NCBI RefSeq assembly: GCF_000187895.1
Contig: NZ_DS990122.1
Span: forward strand, 62,001 to 126,000
Origin: Phocaeicola plebeius DSM 17135
Lineage (GTDB): Bacteria; Bacteroidota; Bacteroidia; Bacteroidales; Bacteroidaceae
Length of the DNA stretch: 64,000 nt
Reading direction: 5' to 3'
The position numbers were made by a program, and so were the translations under genes. Every line of letters starts with the position of its first letter. Position 1 is the stretch's first letter. Positions 25,146-35,130 of the stretch are shown in pieces. The notes below the pieces were generated by a model. That model was not told the origin of the DNA, made no database searches, and saw only the letters and a program-made list of their open reading frames with translations.

Positions 25146-26225
25146 TTATTCTTTTACATCCTCTTCGGGCGCATACTCCTGCAAAATCAATTCTCCTCGC
25201 AACACCCCCAAGGCATTCATGGCCAATGCTCCCATTTCATCTTCACCGGGAATTACCACAATCGGAGCCAGGCCTTCCAGCCATTCACGCAACCCTTGAA
25301 TACAATAGTCATTGAAAGCGATACCTCCAGTCAGAATCACAGCATCAGTCTGTCCGTGAAGTGCGATATGCATGGCACCGACCTGCTTGGCTACAGTATA
25401 AAGCATGGCATCCAGCACCAGCTTATGCTTTTCGGCTCCGGCATGTGCCCAACGGATAATACTCTGCACATCAGTAGTACCCAAATGAGCCACCAGACCT
25501 CCCCGACCGTTTATCATCTTACGGATTTCGGCATAGGTATATTTCCCGCTGAAACACATATCTACCAACTGCCGGGCCGGCAACGTTCCTGCCCGCTCTG
25601 GACTGAAAGGCCCCTCTCCATTCAAAGCATTATTGACATCGACCACCTTCCCATAATGATGGGCACTGACCGAGATGCCTCCTCCCAAATGGGCTACAAT
25701 CAGATTTAGTTCTTCATACTTTCGTCCGATACGAGCTGCATAACTGCGGGAAACAGCCCGACTGTTCAGTGCATGAAAAATGGAGATGCGCGGCAATTCC
25801 GGAATACCGGAGATACGGGCCAAATCGCGCAACTCATCAGTCACCACCGGATCGGCCAAATAAGAAGGACAACCGGCACAATGCGCAATCTCATCGGCAA
25901 TCCAGGCCGCCAGATTCGATGCGTGTTCCATATCGGCATGCCATAAATCATGCTTGATTCGCTCGTTAATCTGATACACTCCACCGGGAGTAGGTTTCAA
26001 CAAGCCTCCACGGGCAATCACGGCATCAAAGGCAAGCGGAATACCAGCCTTTTCCAGCGTATCGTGCACACACTTGCGACGGTACTCATATTGTTCATTG
26101 ATATGGTGAAAGTCGGCTAACTCCTTGGAAGGATGCGCAATGCTTTCACGCCAGATGGGATTCTCATTCTCGTAGACTGCCAGCTTCGTAGAAGTGGAGC
26201 CCGGGTTGATGACAAGTATTTTCAT
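25146..26225 (-). CDS. buk: Butyrate kinase
   Basis: Converts acyl phosphate plus ADP to the free acid plus ATP. The start chosen is the ATG at 26225 (MKILVINPGSTSTKLAVYEN), as in acetokinase-family proteins; an upstream ATG at 26264 would overlap the ptb gene. 359 residues. Motifs include NPGSTSTK at the N-terminus, LIVAHLGGGISVSAH and AVILTGGIAFND. It is 11 bp after ptb, forming the classical two-gene acyl-CoA to acid pathway. In gut Bacteroidales the natural product could be isobutyrate, isovalerate or butyrate; the sequence does not say. Confidence 0.93.
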   Translation of the reverse strand: MKILVINPGSTSTKLAVYENENPIWRESIAHPSKELADFHHINEQYEYRRKCVHDTLEKAGIPLAFDAVIARGGLLKPTPGGVYQINERIKHDLWHADMEHASNLAAWIADEIAHCAGCPSYLADPVVTDELRDLARISGIPELPRISIFHALNSRAVSRSYAARIGRKYEELNLIVAHLGGGISVSAHHYGKVVDVNNALNGEGPFSPERAGTLPARQLVDMCFSGKYTYAEIRKMINGRGGLVAHLGTTDVQSIIRWAHAGAEKHKLVLDAMLYTVAKQVGAMHIALHGQTDAVILTGGIAFNDYCIQGLREWLEGLAPIVVIPGEDEMGALAMNALGVLRGELILQEYAPEEDVKE

Positions 26226-26236
26226 AAGGTCTAGTT

Positions 26237-27157
26237 TTATTCTTTTCGTGTCCCTGCCAGACATGCCAGTACCAGGCTGTAGTATTTGGAGTTTCCGGAG
26301 TCACTCCGCGAAGGCACCACTACCGGTGCGATGGTACCGGTCAGCATACCTGCCATATTCGCATCGCCAAACAGAGACAGGGTTTTGTAAAACGTATTGC
26401 CCGATTCTATATTAGGGAAAATCAGAATATCTGCATTGCCTACCACTGGAGAGGAAAGTCCTTTTATCTCCCCGCTGTGCTTGTCGCAGGCGGTCTTGGC
26501 ATCCATCGGGCCGTCGATAAAGACTTTTCCGAAACGGCCTTCCTGCGCTTCTTTTTTCAGTTCCACGTAGCTCAGGGTATGGGGAAATTTCTCGTTGATT
26601 TTCTCCGTGCAGTGTATCAGTGCCACCCGGGGTTCTTCGCATCCCAACGTACGACACAAAGCCAGGTCGTTGGCGATCATTGAACGGTATTGTTCCAAAG
26701 TAGGACGAGGAATTACTGCCGCATCCGAAAAAAACAGCAGTTTATGATACAAAGGTACCTGCGCCACGGCCACATGGCTTAGCACCCCTCCTTCGGGTAA
26801 CAGCCCCTCTCCTTTTTTCAGGACCGCACGCAGCAGATTGTCGGTATTGATAAGTCCCTTCATCAGGACTTCCGCCTCACCCGTACGTACCAGTTGCACA
26901 GCCAGCGCAGCCGCTTCATCCGGTGTTCCAGCTTCGTAAATGCGTACAAAGTCGGGAGAAGCCGCCCGCAAGTCGAGCGCTTCTTTCAAGTGAGCAGAAT
27001 CTGTGACCAGCAGATATTCAGCAATCTCCTCTCTCAAGCTACGGATAATGACATATTCCGTGTGCGGATCGTTCGGGCAGACCACCGCCACTTTCCGTCG
27101 TATACCGCGCGAACGCAGGCAGTTGACCATCTGAGAAAGGGTTCGAATCAGTTCCAT
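26237..27157 (-). CDS. ptb: Phosphate butyryltransferase
   Basis: Exchanges the CoA of an acyl-CoA for phosphate, feeding butyrate kinase. 306 residues of the PTA/PTB fold. Conserved stretches include VLMKGLINTDNLLRAVL, DGPMDAKTACDKHS, VVGNADILIFPNIESGN and MAGMLTGTIAPVVVPSRSDS near the C-terminus. A near-consensus -7 element (CATATTTG, one mismatch) lies about 25 bp upstream on the minus strand. It is the first gene of the ptb-buk operon and sits at the boundary between G+C-richer core genes and the AT-rich sialic-acid locus. Confidence 0.92.
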   Translation of the reverse strand: MELIRTLSQMVNCLRSRGIRRKVAVVCPNDPHTEYVIIRSLREEIAEYLLVTDSAHLKEALDLRAASPDFVRIYEAGTPDEAAALAVQLVRTGEAEVLMKGLINTDNLLRAVLKKGEGLLPEGGVLSHVAVAQVPLYHKLLFFSDAAVIPRPTLEQYRSMIANDLALCRTLGCEEPRVALIHCTEKINEKFPHTLSYVELKKEAQEGRFGKVFIDGPMDAKTACDKHSGEIKGLSSPVVGNADILIFPNIESGNTFYKTLSLFGDANMAGMLTGTIAPVVVPSRSDSGNSKYYSLVLACLAGTRKE

Positions 27158-27503
27158 ATCATTAGATTTTAAACAAATATGAGAAAATAATTTGAATAAA
27201 TATCTATTTGGGATGCTAATTAATGCTATAGGATATTATTCATCATATAGAATTTTACTACTAATTTGTAATACTTAAAAAAGTATCAAATCTAAATAAT
27301 TATATAAATCACAGACAATGAGATGAATATCAAAAAAGCCCTATCATACTCCACTTAAGAGTAATGATAGGGCTTTTTATTGCAAATACATCGCCTATAT
27401 TCAAATGGTAAATTCCTTTCAGGACCTAATTTATAACAACAGAAAGCTGATTGCCTTGCAATTAAGTATGTAACAGCAATCCATTGACCATATAATTTAT
27501 ACC
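27158..27503. other. AT-rich intergenic boundary between ptb and the sialic-acid locus
   Basis: 346 bp. It holds the ptb upstream region, the hairpin terminator at 27332-27380 and no credible gene. Base composition becomes visibly AT-rich here and stays so up to about 39.7 kb. Confidence 0.6.
27332..27380 (-). terminator. Terminator of the sialic-acid operon
   Basis: AAAAAGCCCTATCAT pairs perfectly with ATGATAGGGCTTTTT around a 16-nt loop. A/T runs on both sides make it work in either direction; on the minus strand it ends the operon whose last gene stops at 27504. Confidence 0.9.
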
Positions 27504-29132
27504 TTAAAACAGTTCTTTCAATTTTATTTGTTGAAAAACAAGATGCGCTCCACTCCCCTCATATATAATCCCCAAAGTATTCTCATCAATAGATGTAATA
27601 CACGAATAACCAGCTCCTCCCCACTCATCTACCATCACCCAATATTTTTCTGGCCAAGTTTTTCCATCATCAAAACTAAATTTCAAGGTCAACTTTTCAC
27701 GGGCATTATATGAATTAGGATTAAAAAAGACCAATAAGGATTTCAATCTTCCTTGCTCATCTGAATAAACATGCTTATGAATAGATGCCATGCAAGTCGG
27801 CTCAATAAGAGCATTATAAGAACTAGTATGTTCCCTCCAAGTTTTTCCCAAATCCGAAGTTACGCAGACACGTCGCCCATTAGGAGATTTAACACCTCGA
27901 TTTCGATTATCACGCATATTCAACATAATATCACCATTATCTAACTGTACTGCCATACACTCTGTTGTATTAGAATAAGCAGGAGCACTAGCAATCCAAG
28001 TTTTTCCTCCATCTTTACTATAAGTAATATTTGAAAAAGGTATTCCATTTTCATCGCGGCCTTGTGTCGGAAAAACCAAAGTACCATCAACTAATGTAAT
28101 CCCATGTCCAGGAGCTGGTGCATAAAGCCACCACTCTTTTTTCTTCGTCAATGAAGTTATATTGATTGGGGCACTCCAAGTTTTACCATCATCCTCACTT
28201 TTTATAATCAAAAATTGAGCAGTCTCTTTTACTCCAAAACCAGGCTGAGACCCTTTAGATATCCACTGATGAATCCATCTTGTGCTATCTTGTGTAAGTC
28301 CTTCCACCCATTTACCACTCACAGCATCCAATACTCCATGCATCCATAATCCTGCAATATAGATTATCCCCGTATTTTTATCACACAATATACACGCATC
28401 ACTCACACCATTATATTTTTCAGGCAAATTACCCCACTCTTTCATATCAAGTACACGTTGCATCGGCTGCCACGATTGTCCTCCATCCTCACTTCGATTT
28501 AAAGCTATATCAATATCACCTTGCAAATCACGTCCAGAATCCCAACGAGCATCATATATTGCCATTAGTGTTCCCTTAGTTGAAGTAATTAATCCTGGAA
28601 TCCTACTTGTATTCACTCCATCTTGCTTTGCTTTTCGTAGTGGAATTCCTACCCGCAGACCTTCTGCAAAAGTTTTTCCCAAGTAATAAACCTTATTATT
28701 AAATGACATTTCTGTACAATTAAAGTTTATCCTTGAAGACAACGATACACAACGCTTTACTTTCACAGAAAAAGCCCAATAACATGTATCTGAATGGATT
28801 GGTATATTGATTCTTAAATACCCGTTCTCACTTATAACATCTGATATAGCAAACAGTTTATTCTTATTAATGATCCCTTTTGAATTACACTCATATAATG
28901 CCAATGATTCTAATTCATTTAAACAAGTTGTCCCCGAAAAAGAATAAGATAAACCTGTTAAGCGCTGATTTGCGCTCAACTCTTTCTTTATTACCCGTAC
29001 ATATCCTACATGATTAATAGACTCACCTGCAAGTACTGGTAAAACTGCACGAGAAAATTTAATCTCTAAATCTGCAGCATATAGTATTCCTACTTGCAAT
29101 AAAATAAATAACAATACGCCACATTTCGTCAT
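27504..29132 (-). CDS. nanH: Secreted GH33-type sialidase with N-terminal accessory domain
   Basis: Releases terminal sialic acid from glycans. 542 residues with a signal peptide (MTKCGVLLFILLQVGILYA). An N-terminal beta-sandwich domain (about 20-150) precedes the six-bladed sialidase propeller. The first catalytic arginine is in SRIPG (Arg177), the acidic loop is DARWDSGRDLQGDID (about 194-208), another arginine is in MLNMRDNRNR and the nucleophilic tyrosine is likely in GAGYSCI. Five Asp-boxes are visible: SEDGGQSW, SEDDGKTW, SKDGGKTW, TSDLGKTW and SFDDGKTW. It is the last gene of the operon, 18 bp after the BNR gene. Linkage preference cannot be read. Confidence 0.92.
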   Translation of the reverse strand: MTKCGVLLFILLQVGILYAADLEIKFSRAVLPVLAGESINHVGYVRVIKKELSANQRLTGLSYSFSGTTCLNELESLALYECNSKGIINKNKLFAISDVISENGYLRINIPIHSDTCYWAFSVKVKRCVSLSSRINFNCTEMSFNNKVYYLGKTFAEGLRVGIPLRKAKQDGVNTSRIPGLITSTKGTLMAIYDARWDSGRDLQGDIDIALNRSEDGGQSWQPMQRVLDMKEWGNLPEKYNGVSDACILCDKNTGIIYIAGLWMHGVLDAVSGKWVEGLTQDSTRWIHQWISKGSQPGFGVKETAQFLIIKSEDDGKTWSAPINITSLTKKKEWWLYAPAPGHGITLVDGTLVFPTQGRDENGIPFSNITYSKDGGKTWIASAPAYSNTTECMAVQLDNGDIMLNMRDNRNRGVKSPNGRRVCVTSDLGKTWREHTSSYNALIEPTCMASIHKHVYSDEQGRLKSLLVFFNPNSYNAREKLTLKFSFDDGKTWPEKYWVMVDEWGGAGYSCITSIDENTLGIIYEGSGAHLVFQQIKLKELF

Positions 29133-29150
29133 AATAGTCCTAATTTATAT

Positions 29151-30245
29151 TTACTTCAACATATTATCCGTTTCATCCAATTTGAAACGTACTTCTACAA
29201 TAGAGTGTAACTTTTTACCTGGCTTATACTTCACATAAGTTATAGCAACAATTGTACCATCTGGCAAGACCTCTAACCCTGGATATCCACAATCAGAACC
29301 AGCATAGCTATGAAGTAGCTTAATCCTATATTGTCCTGAAGTACCCTCAATTAAGTCTTTATATGTTCCAACCCATGCAACAAAGTGTCCTTTGGTAGGA
29401 CTATCAGGAGCCATATCACGAAAAGCAATTAGAAGTCTGCCATCTTTCAAATATCGTGCGACATGCCTATCACCTGTTACTCCCCATGGAGTCTCACGCA
29501 TTGCACTCCATGTTTTCCCTTCATCATTGGAGAACATCATTAAAGAATTTCCTACACGATTATTCTCACGGGCAATACAAACCAATTGCTTTTTATCTGG
29601 TGAATAAAAAACACATGGTTCACAAGGGGAACGGCCTTCAACTTCTGCTATTTTTACAGATGGAGTCCAATTCAATCCACCATCATGAGAAATAGCACTC
29701 CATAAAGTCAAAGGTGCACGATCCTGATCGTTCCAGCCACGGTGATAAACTCCTAAATAGTCATTATTACTTAATTTCACAATACTAGAAAAAGCCATTA
29801 CACAAGGCTTCTTCAGACTCTGTATCTCCGACCAAGTCTGTCCGTTATCCTCACTATAACTGTATCCCATCAGCGGTTCCTGACAAAATACATATAAGCG
29901 TTCTTTTCCTTGTTTATCAGATAACCGATAAATACTTGGACAGTTCCGCATTACATTCCAATGCTCAGGTGCCCTGTCTGTATGCCAAGTAAGTCCTCCG
30001 TCATTACTTTTTGCAATAAAAGCAGCTTTTCCCCCATGACCTAAAGACCAAGTACATAAAATCGTTTTTCCATCATCCATAAGTACAGTTGTAGGATGAC
30101 CATTATATATAGCTTCTGTTCCCTCCGCTATAACTATCTGTTTTTCTACATGAGAAGACAAATCCACCCACGGCATATTACATTTTTGAGCACTAGTACT
30201 TCCTATAAAAAGTACAGAAAAAATAAAGACTATCAAATTTTTCAT
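29151..30245 (-). CDS. Secreted BNR-repeat propeller protein lacking the sialidase FRIP arginine
   Basis: The start chosen is the ATG at 30245, which puts a signal peptide (MKNLIVFIFSVLFIGSTSAQ) at the N-terminus of 364 residues; an ATG three codons upstream is possible. Four Asp-boxes are visible (SNDGGLTW, SEDNGQTW, SHDGGLNW, SNDEGKTW), so the fold is sialidase-like. The canonical F/YRIP motif is replaced by YNGHPTTV (47-54), so the first arginine of the triad is missing. Other arginines (IARENNR, GDRHVARYL, LIAFRD) remain. It may be a divergent glycosidase or a non-catalytic sialic-acid binder. A strong hairpin separates it from susD. Confidence 0.8.
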   Translation of the reverse strand: MKNLIVFIFSVLFIGSTSAQKCNMPWVDLSSHVEKQIVIAEGTEAIYNGHPTTVLMDDGKTILCTWSLGHGGKAAFIAKSNDGGLTWHTDRAPEHWNVMRNCPSIYRLSDKQGKERLYVFCQEPLMGYSYSEDNGQTWSEIQSLKKPCVMAFSSIVKLSNNDYLGVYHRGWNDQDRAPLTLWSAISHDGGLNWTPSVKIAEVEGRSPCEPCVFYSPDKKQLVCIARENNRVGNSLMMFSNDEGKTWSAMRETPWGVTGDRHVARYLKDGRLLIAFRDMAPDSPTKGHFVAWVGTYKDLIEGTSGQYRIKLLHSYAGSDCGYPGLEVLPDGTIVAITYVKYKPGKKLHSIVEVRFKLDETDNMLK

Positions 30246-30264
30246 AATCAACAAAAATATTTTT

Positions 30265-30300
30265 GCAAGCGGTACCCTAATAAGATAAGGTACCGCTTGT
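30265..30300. other. Perfect hairpin between susD and the BNR gene
   Basis: GCAAGCGGTACC (30265-30276) and GGTACCGCTTGT (30289-30300) pair over 12 bp with one terminal wobble. On the minus strand no T-run follows immediately, but TTTTGTTGATT comes a little later. Intercistronic hairpins after susD are common where SusCD must be made in excess over downstream enzymes. Confidence 0.7.
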
Positions 30301-30303
30301 CCC

Positions 30304-31761
30304 TTATCGTTCTACATTACTCTCATATCCTTCAGTTTGAACTAACTTTTCATTTAGTACCATATCATTATAATTAATTGGTAAGTACAATGGGTAACCT
30401 GGTTTATCAGTCAAATTAGGAACTTCTTCATAAATATTAATTGTACCTCCAAAATGAAAACGTACTAAATCAAACCACCGTTTCTCTTCCAAAAACAATT
30501 CACGAAAACGCTCATCACATAATTCTCTTTCGATAGAAAGCTTATCCATTGGTCCTTCATAATCAGAAAGTCCAGCTCTATGACGAATTTCATTTAAATC
30601 AGTAAGCGCCTCATCTATATTATTTAAAGCAGCATTCGCTTCAGCCCGTAATAATACCAAATCGCCCCAACGATAAGCTATCAAATCATCATCAAAAAAT
30701 AAATCATCTGGATATTGCTTACCTCTAAACTTATTCTGCTGGGTCAATATAATATTACCATCAGCATCTACCAAATCAATCATGGCAACAGCATAGCGTT
30801 TATCAGCCGGATTCTTAAGATACGTCGCCCTCAACTTTTCACTTGGAGCATATACATGTCGGCTCTGATTAGGTGAGGTTGCTGCGTCAGCCAAATTAAC
30901 CGCCATAGAAAGATTATCTGTACGCGAAGTTACATTACTAGCTATATACAAATTCCCAACTTCATACCTTTCAAAGTAGAATGAAAAAATAATTTCGTTA
31001 TTTTTCTTATTATCATTTCGGAAAACATCTGCATATTCAGGCAATAATCTTACTCCACTTGATTCCACCATATTAATATCCTCAATAGCTTTGTTTAAAT
31101 CAGTTTCTCCTCCTCCCAATACTTTAGCTTTCCACATTAACACATCGGCTCTTAATGCATAAACAGCCGGCTTAGAAGCATAATTTTTATCTCTATAACC
31201 ATCTTCAGGAAATAAAGATAAGGCATTGGAAAGATCTTCTAAGATTAAATTGACAACCTCTTGCTTTGAAGAACGAGGAGTCGGTGTAATATCATCAGAA
31301 AGAACAGGGTCTTTCACTATGGGTACTTCTCCCCAGGATCTAAGCAGCAGAAAATAAGTATAAGCTCTCAAAAAATGGCATTGAGCCTTTATCCGATTCT
31401 TCTCAGCTTCATCACTTATGCCCAATCCTTCAATCTTATAAAACAGAAGATTAGTATGATGTATAATACTATAAGCCTTCATATAAGAAGGTGCATTACT
31501 TTCTAACAATTGCTGAGACCAAGCTACAGAGACGGGGCCTATTTCACCTGCTTTAAAAGAATCCCCCCTATCTTCACCGTAATATGAAGTATTATATAGC
31601 TCTCTCACTTTATTATAAATACCAATTAAATATGCCTCAGCATCACTTGAATTATTCCAAAAGGAATCAGAAGTAATTGTAGAAACAGGATTGACATCCA
31701 GCACATCGCAACTACCAAAGCTTAAACAACATGTAATTCCTAATATAATAAACTTTTTCAT
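30304..31761 (-). CDS. SusD/RagB-family glycan-binding lipoprotein
   Basis: The surface lipoprotein partner of SusC, which clamps the ligand over the transporter. 485 residues with a lipoprotein signal (MKKFIILGITCCLSFGSC, lipidated Cys18) followed by DVLDVNPVSTITSDSFW, a typical SusD start. The N-terminal SusD-like TPR region and the C-terminal RagB/SusD domain (DLVLLRAEANAALNNIDEAL, then RFRELFLEEKRWFDLVRF) are both present. It follows susC by 12 bp. The ligand is inferred from the sialidase and lyase neighbours as a sialylated glycan or sialic acid. Confidence 0.93.
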   Translation of the reverse strand: MKKFIILGITCCLSFGSCDVLDVNPVSTITSDSFWNNSSDAEAYLIGIYNKVRELYNTSYYGEDRGDSFKAGEIGPVSVAWSQQLLESNAPSYMKAYSIIHHTNLLFYKIEGLGISDEAEKNRIKAQCHFLRAYTYFLLLRSWGEVPIVKDPVLSDDITPTPRSSKQEVVNLILEDLSNALSLFPEDGYRDKNYASKPAVYALRADVLMWKAKVLGGGETDLNKAIEDINMVESSGVRLLPEYADVFRNDNKKNNEIIFSFYFERYEVGNLYIASNVTSRTDNLSMAVNLADAATSPNQSRHVYAPSEKLRATYLKNPADKRYAVAMIDLVDADGNIILTQQNKFRGKQYPDDLFFDDDLIAYRWGDLVLLRAEANAALNNIDEALTDLNEIRHRAGLSDYEGPMDKLSIERELCDERFRELFLEEKRWFDLVRFHFGGTINIYEEVPNLTDKPGYPLYLPINYNDMVLNEKLVQTEGYESNVER

Positions 31762-31773
31762 ATGTAATACAAA

Positions 31774-34700
31774 TTAAAAGGTTAATCTTACGCCAAAATT
31801 GACCTGCAACGGAATAAAATATTCACCAGTTTCTTGTCCATCATATTGCTCAGGATTTAAGCCGTCAAAAGCTGTTATATAACCTAAATTATGAACACCT
31901 GCACTCAAAGAAATACTATTAACCCCTAATTTTGTGCATACTTTTTTAGGCATATCATATCCTAATGTTATTTCTCTAAAGCATAAATAATCTCCTTTAC
32001 TATAATAAGCACTATTGTCTGCGTTTCCATTACTGTTCATTCCCGCATAAGCAATAGTACGCATATGATTACGATAACCATTATCCCAATCAGAAGCATT
32101 ATCATAACGAGGATATTTACAGGTAGCAGCATCCCCCGGATTCCACCAAATATTCCCATTAATAACATCTGTTGTCGTAATAATAGCATTACGAGCATTT
32201 GCATTTGCACGTGCACGCCAAATATTGGCAATAGAATGTCCTAACGCATAATCTACGACAAATCGGAAAGAAAAATTCTTGTAGGTCAATGCATTAATCA
32301 ATGCGCCTTTCTTATCAGGATTTGCCCATCCTATAAAAGCAATATCTCTATCATCAATGATTCCATTATTATCCAAATCTGCCCACTTAGCATCACCGGC
32401 TACCTTATTTTTACCTAACTTGGAGCCTGAAACCTTTGTATCCTCCGGGGCCTGAGCAGCCTCTTCATCTGTATCATATACACCCTGATAAATATATCCC
32501 CAACGGCCACCAATTCTTTCACCTTCGGCCAAGCCACCAGCTTCAATATAAGTACCAGACTGACTATCCCATATCAGACCTCCTTGTACGCGATTTTTAT
32601 CACGTCCATTATCAGGTAATTTCTTCATATAAGTTCTATTCATAGCAAATGTTCCCGTAATTTCCCACCCTATAGGAGAGGAAGGTGACAAAGGATGGGC
32701 GGTTATGGACAACTCTACTCCCTTATTTTGCACTGTTCCTAAATTAGCCTTAATAGAAGCAAAACCAGTTTCAGCAGGTAAAGCTTTATCATACAAACGA
32801 TCTGTAGTCAATTTATTATATCCTGTAAAAGAAACTTCTAATCTATTATCAAAGAAAGCAGCATCAAAGCCAAGATCAATATTAGATGTAGTTTCCCACA
32901 CTAATGCATTATTAGCTAATACACTATTTAAGACCCCAGGATTTCCCCCATAAAGGAATGTTTTATATTCTCCTTGAGTATTTGAGTAAGACAGTTTATT
33001 ATTACCAGTTTCTCCCCAACTAACTCGTAATTTCAACCGATTCACAAAATTTTTGGGGAACCAGTCTTCATAATGCATATTCCAACCCATTGATACAGCA
33101 GGGAATAAAGCATATTTATGATCTTCCGAGAATTGTGATGCACCATCATATCGTAAAGAAGCGGATAATAAATAACGACGTTTATAATCATAAGTCATAC
33201 GGGTAAAATAACCTAATAATCGTTCTTCATATAATGAAGAAGTTGTGCGCTGATCATCTTCTTTACTCGGATCCAATGTAGGAATATAATCTGTAGCAGC
33301 ATTACGGCCTGTACCCTGTAATTTATAATCATTATTAACAGTATAATTCATACCTAACATGGCACTAATAGAATGTTCTCGAATTTTTTTATCATAAGTC
33401 AAAACTGCATCAGCCATTACTTGTCTATATTGATTATGATCTTCCCGAGTTATACGACTCTTATTAAATTCATTGTATTTCTCAAAGAAACGATAAACAT
33501 ACTCTTTCATATAATAAGAAGCTGATGGCTTGAAATGAAGTCCCGGCAAAATTTCCCAATCCAACCCCATCTGAAAAGATGTAATATAACTTTTATCCGT
33601 TATATCCTGATAATATAATTCATGTAAACGATTACGAGGAGAGCCTCCTGATTCTCCAATACCTGGTGTACCATCATCATAATATAATCTAAACGTAGTC
33701 GGGTATCTAGAAGAACGATCCAACGTACTGGTTCCACTTCCCTCTGGGTCTGTTCCTTTATTGGAAATCGTAGAATGTTTGATTCCTAAATTAATTTTTA
33801 GGTTATCTTTTAAACTATAATTACCATTTGCCGTCAAACTAAAACGATCATAGCCCGTACCAAGGACAATACCTTCGGCATTAATGTAACCTAAACTTAC
33901 ATAATAATTTGCCTTTTCTGTACCACCCGATGCACTTACATCATAATTATGTGTAACCGCTGTTGTAAATAAAACATCTTTCTGATAATTATTATCTTTA
34001 AAAATCAACTCCTTACCTGAATAAGGGTCAGTCATTGTTTCATAACCCTGATTATGTAATAAATCATCTACATAAGCTTGCCCCATATTAGCAATCAAAT
34101 CATCCAAATATTCAGTTGTAAAACGAGAGTAGCCATAACCAATCAAATCACCATTCTTATAGTTAATATTTCCAGTTGAATAAGGATAGGCCCCACCTTC
34201 TAAACGCCCCGTTACATTGGGATCATTAATACCCCTAGCACCCGCTAAACGAGAAGCATATAGATAATCACGAGCATTAGTAAACGGATAATGTTTACGA
34301 ATTTTCTCGATTCCCATACGATAAGAAGCTGAGATTGTTGCTTTCCCTGCATTCGATGCTCCACTTTTAGTCGTAATTAAAATAATACCATTGGCACCCT
34401 TGGCTCCATAAATGGCTGAAGAGGCAGCATCCTTAAGAATCTCCATAGACTCAATATCCTCTTGATTAATACCATCCATATTCTCTCTAATTACACCATC
34501 AATTACAAACAATGGAGTATCCTTTGAGGGATCGGTCGAACCACCACGAATCAAAACCACTGGCTGAGCACCTGGTTGTCCAGTCGTTTGCCGGATATCC
34601 AAACCAGCAACCTTTCCTTGCAAATTATTCAAAGGAGAAGCAGATACCGACGATAACAATTCACCTTTCTTTACTGATGCAATACCAGAAGTTACAGTAG

Positions 34701-35064
34701 CCTTCGCCTGAGTTCCATAACCTACCGCAACAACTTCCTCCAATGCAATAGATTCATCTTCTAATGTAATTTCATAAAACTCTTTATTACTAAGGCGCAA
34801 CCACATTGTTTTCATCCCTATATAAGAAATCTGTACTTGCTTAGATTCATGAGGGATTTCCAAAACAAATTTTCCATCCAAATCAGTAGTAGTTCCAATT
34901 TGTAAATCTTTAACCACTACAGTTGCTCCAATTACAGGTTCACCTCTTAAATCTTTCACTATACCACTTATATTACGAGTATTTTGAGCTGATAAAATGT
35001 TAAAAAGGGTACCTAAAAACAATAAAGAAAAAATTAAATGGGATTTTAGAAATATATTTTTCAT
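31774..35064 (-). CDS. SusC/RagA-family TonB-dependent transporter
   Basis: A 1096-residue outer-membrane importer. A signal peptide ends near SAQ (MKNIFLKSHLIFSLLFLGTL onward), followed by a carboxypeptidase-D-like regulatory domain (about 28-110, GIVKDLRGEPVIGATVVVK), the TonB plug (about 120-235, VLIRGGSTDPSKDTPLFVID and the SAIYGAKGANGIILITTK signature) and a long beta-barrel ending in VNFGVRLTF. It is paired with susD 12 bp downstream. Half-sites of a palindrome found upstream of the GntR gene lie across its start and just upstream, hinting at an internal regulated promoter. Confidence 0.95.
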   Translation of the reverse strand: MKNIFLKSHLIFSLLFLGTLFNILSAQNTRNISGIVKDLRGEPVIGATVVVKDLQIGTTTDLDGKFVLEIPHESKQVQISYIGMKTMWLRLSNKEFYEITLEDESIALEEVVAVGYGTQAKATVTSGIASVKKGELLSSVSASPLNNLQGKVAGLDIRQTTGQPGAQPVVLIRGGSTDPSKDTPLFVIDGVIRENMDGINQEDIESMEILKDAASSAIYGAKGANGIILITTKSGASNAGKATISASYRMGIEKIRKHYPFTNARDYLYASRLAGARGINDPNVTGRLEGGAYPYSTGNINYKNGDLIGYGYSRFTTEYLDDLIANMGQAYVDDLLHNQGYETMTDPYSGKELIFKDNNYQKDVLFTTAVTHNYDVSASGGTEKANYYVSLGYINAEGIVLGTGYDRFSLTANGNYSLKDNLKINLGIKHSTISNKGTDPEGSGTSTLDRSSRYPTTFRLYYDDGTPGIGESGGSPRNRLHELYYQDITDKSYITSFQMGLDWEILPGLHFKPSASYYMKEYVYRFFEKYNEFNKSRITREDHNQYRQVMADAVLTYDKKIREHSISAMLGMNYTVNNDYKLQGTGRNAATDYIPTLDPSKEDDQRTTSSLYEERLLGYFTRMTYDYKRRYLLSASLRYDGASQFSEDHKYALFPAVSMGWNMHYEDWFPKNFVNRLKLRVSWGETGNNKLSYSNTQGEYKTFLYGGNPGVLNSVLANNALVWETTSNIDLGFDAAFFDNRLEVSFTGYNKLTTDRLYDKALPAETGFASIKANLGTVQNKGVELSITAHPLSPSSPIGWEITGTFAMNRTYMKKLPDNGRDKNRVQGGLIWDSQSGTYIEAGGLAEGERIGGRWGYIYQGVYDTDEEAAQAPEDTKVSGSKLGKNKVAGDAKWADLDNNGIIDDRDIAFIGWANPDKKGALINALTYKNFSFRFVVDYALGHSIANIWRARANANARNAIITTTDVINGNIWWNPGDAATCKYPRYDNASDWDNGYRNHMRTIAYAGMNSNGNADNSAYYSKGDYLCFREITLGYDMPKKVCTKLGVNSISLSAGVHNLGYITAFDGLNPEQYDGQETGEYFIPLQVNFGVRLTF

Positions 35065-35096
35065 ATTTGTATGTTTTAAGGTTAAAAGTATGACAA
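35064..35096. promoter_or_regulatory. Two half-sites of the GntR palindrome at the susC start
   Basis: TATTTGTATG (35064-35073) and GTATGACAA (35088-35096) are the left and right parts of the perfect palindrome TATTTGTATGACAAATA found at 39374-39390 upstream of the GntR/FCD gene. A near -7 element, TACTTTTA, lies on the minus strand inside this region. Confidence 0.4.
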
Positions 35097-35130
35097 TGAG
35101 AAACTAATCCGGCCAAGATTATAATCGGCG

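Noticed and set aside
27332..27380. Small RNA gene at the strong hairpin
   Set aside because: Position after the last operon gene and the flanking A/T runs explain it as a terminator; no promoter was seen beside it.
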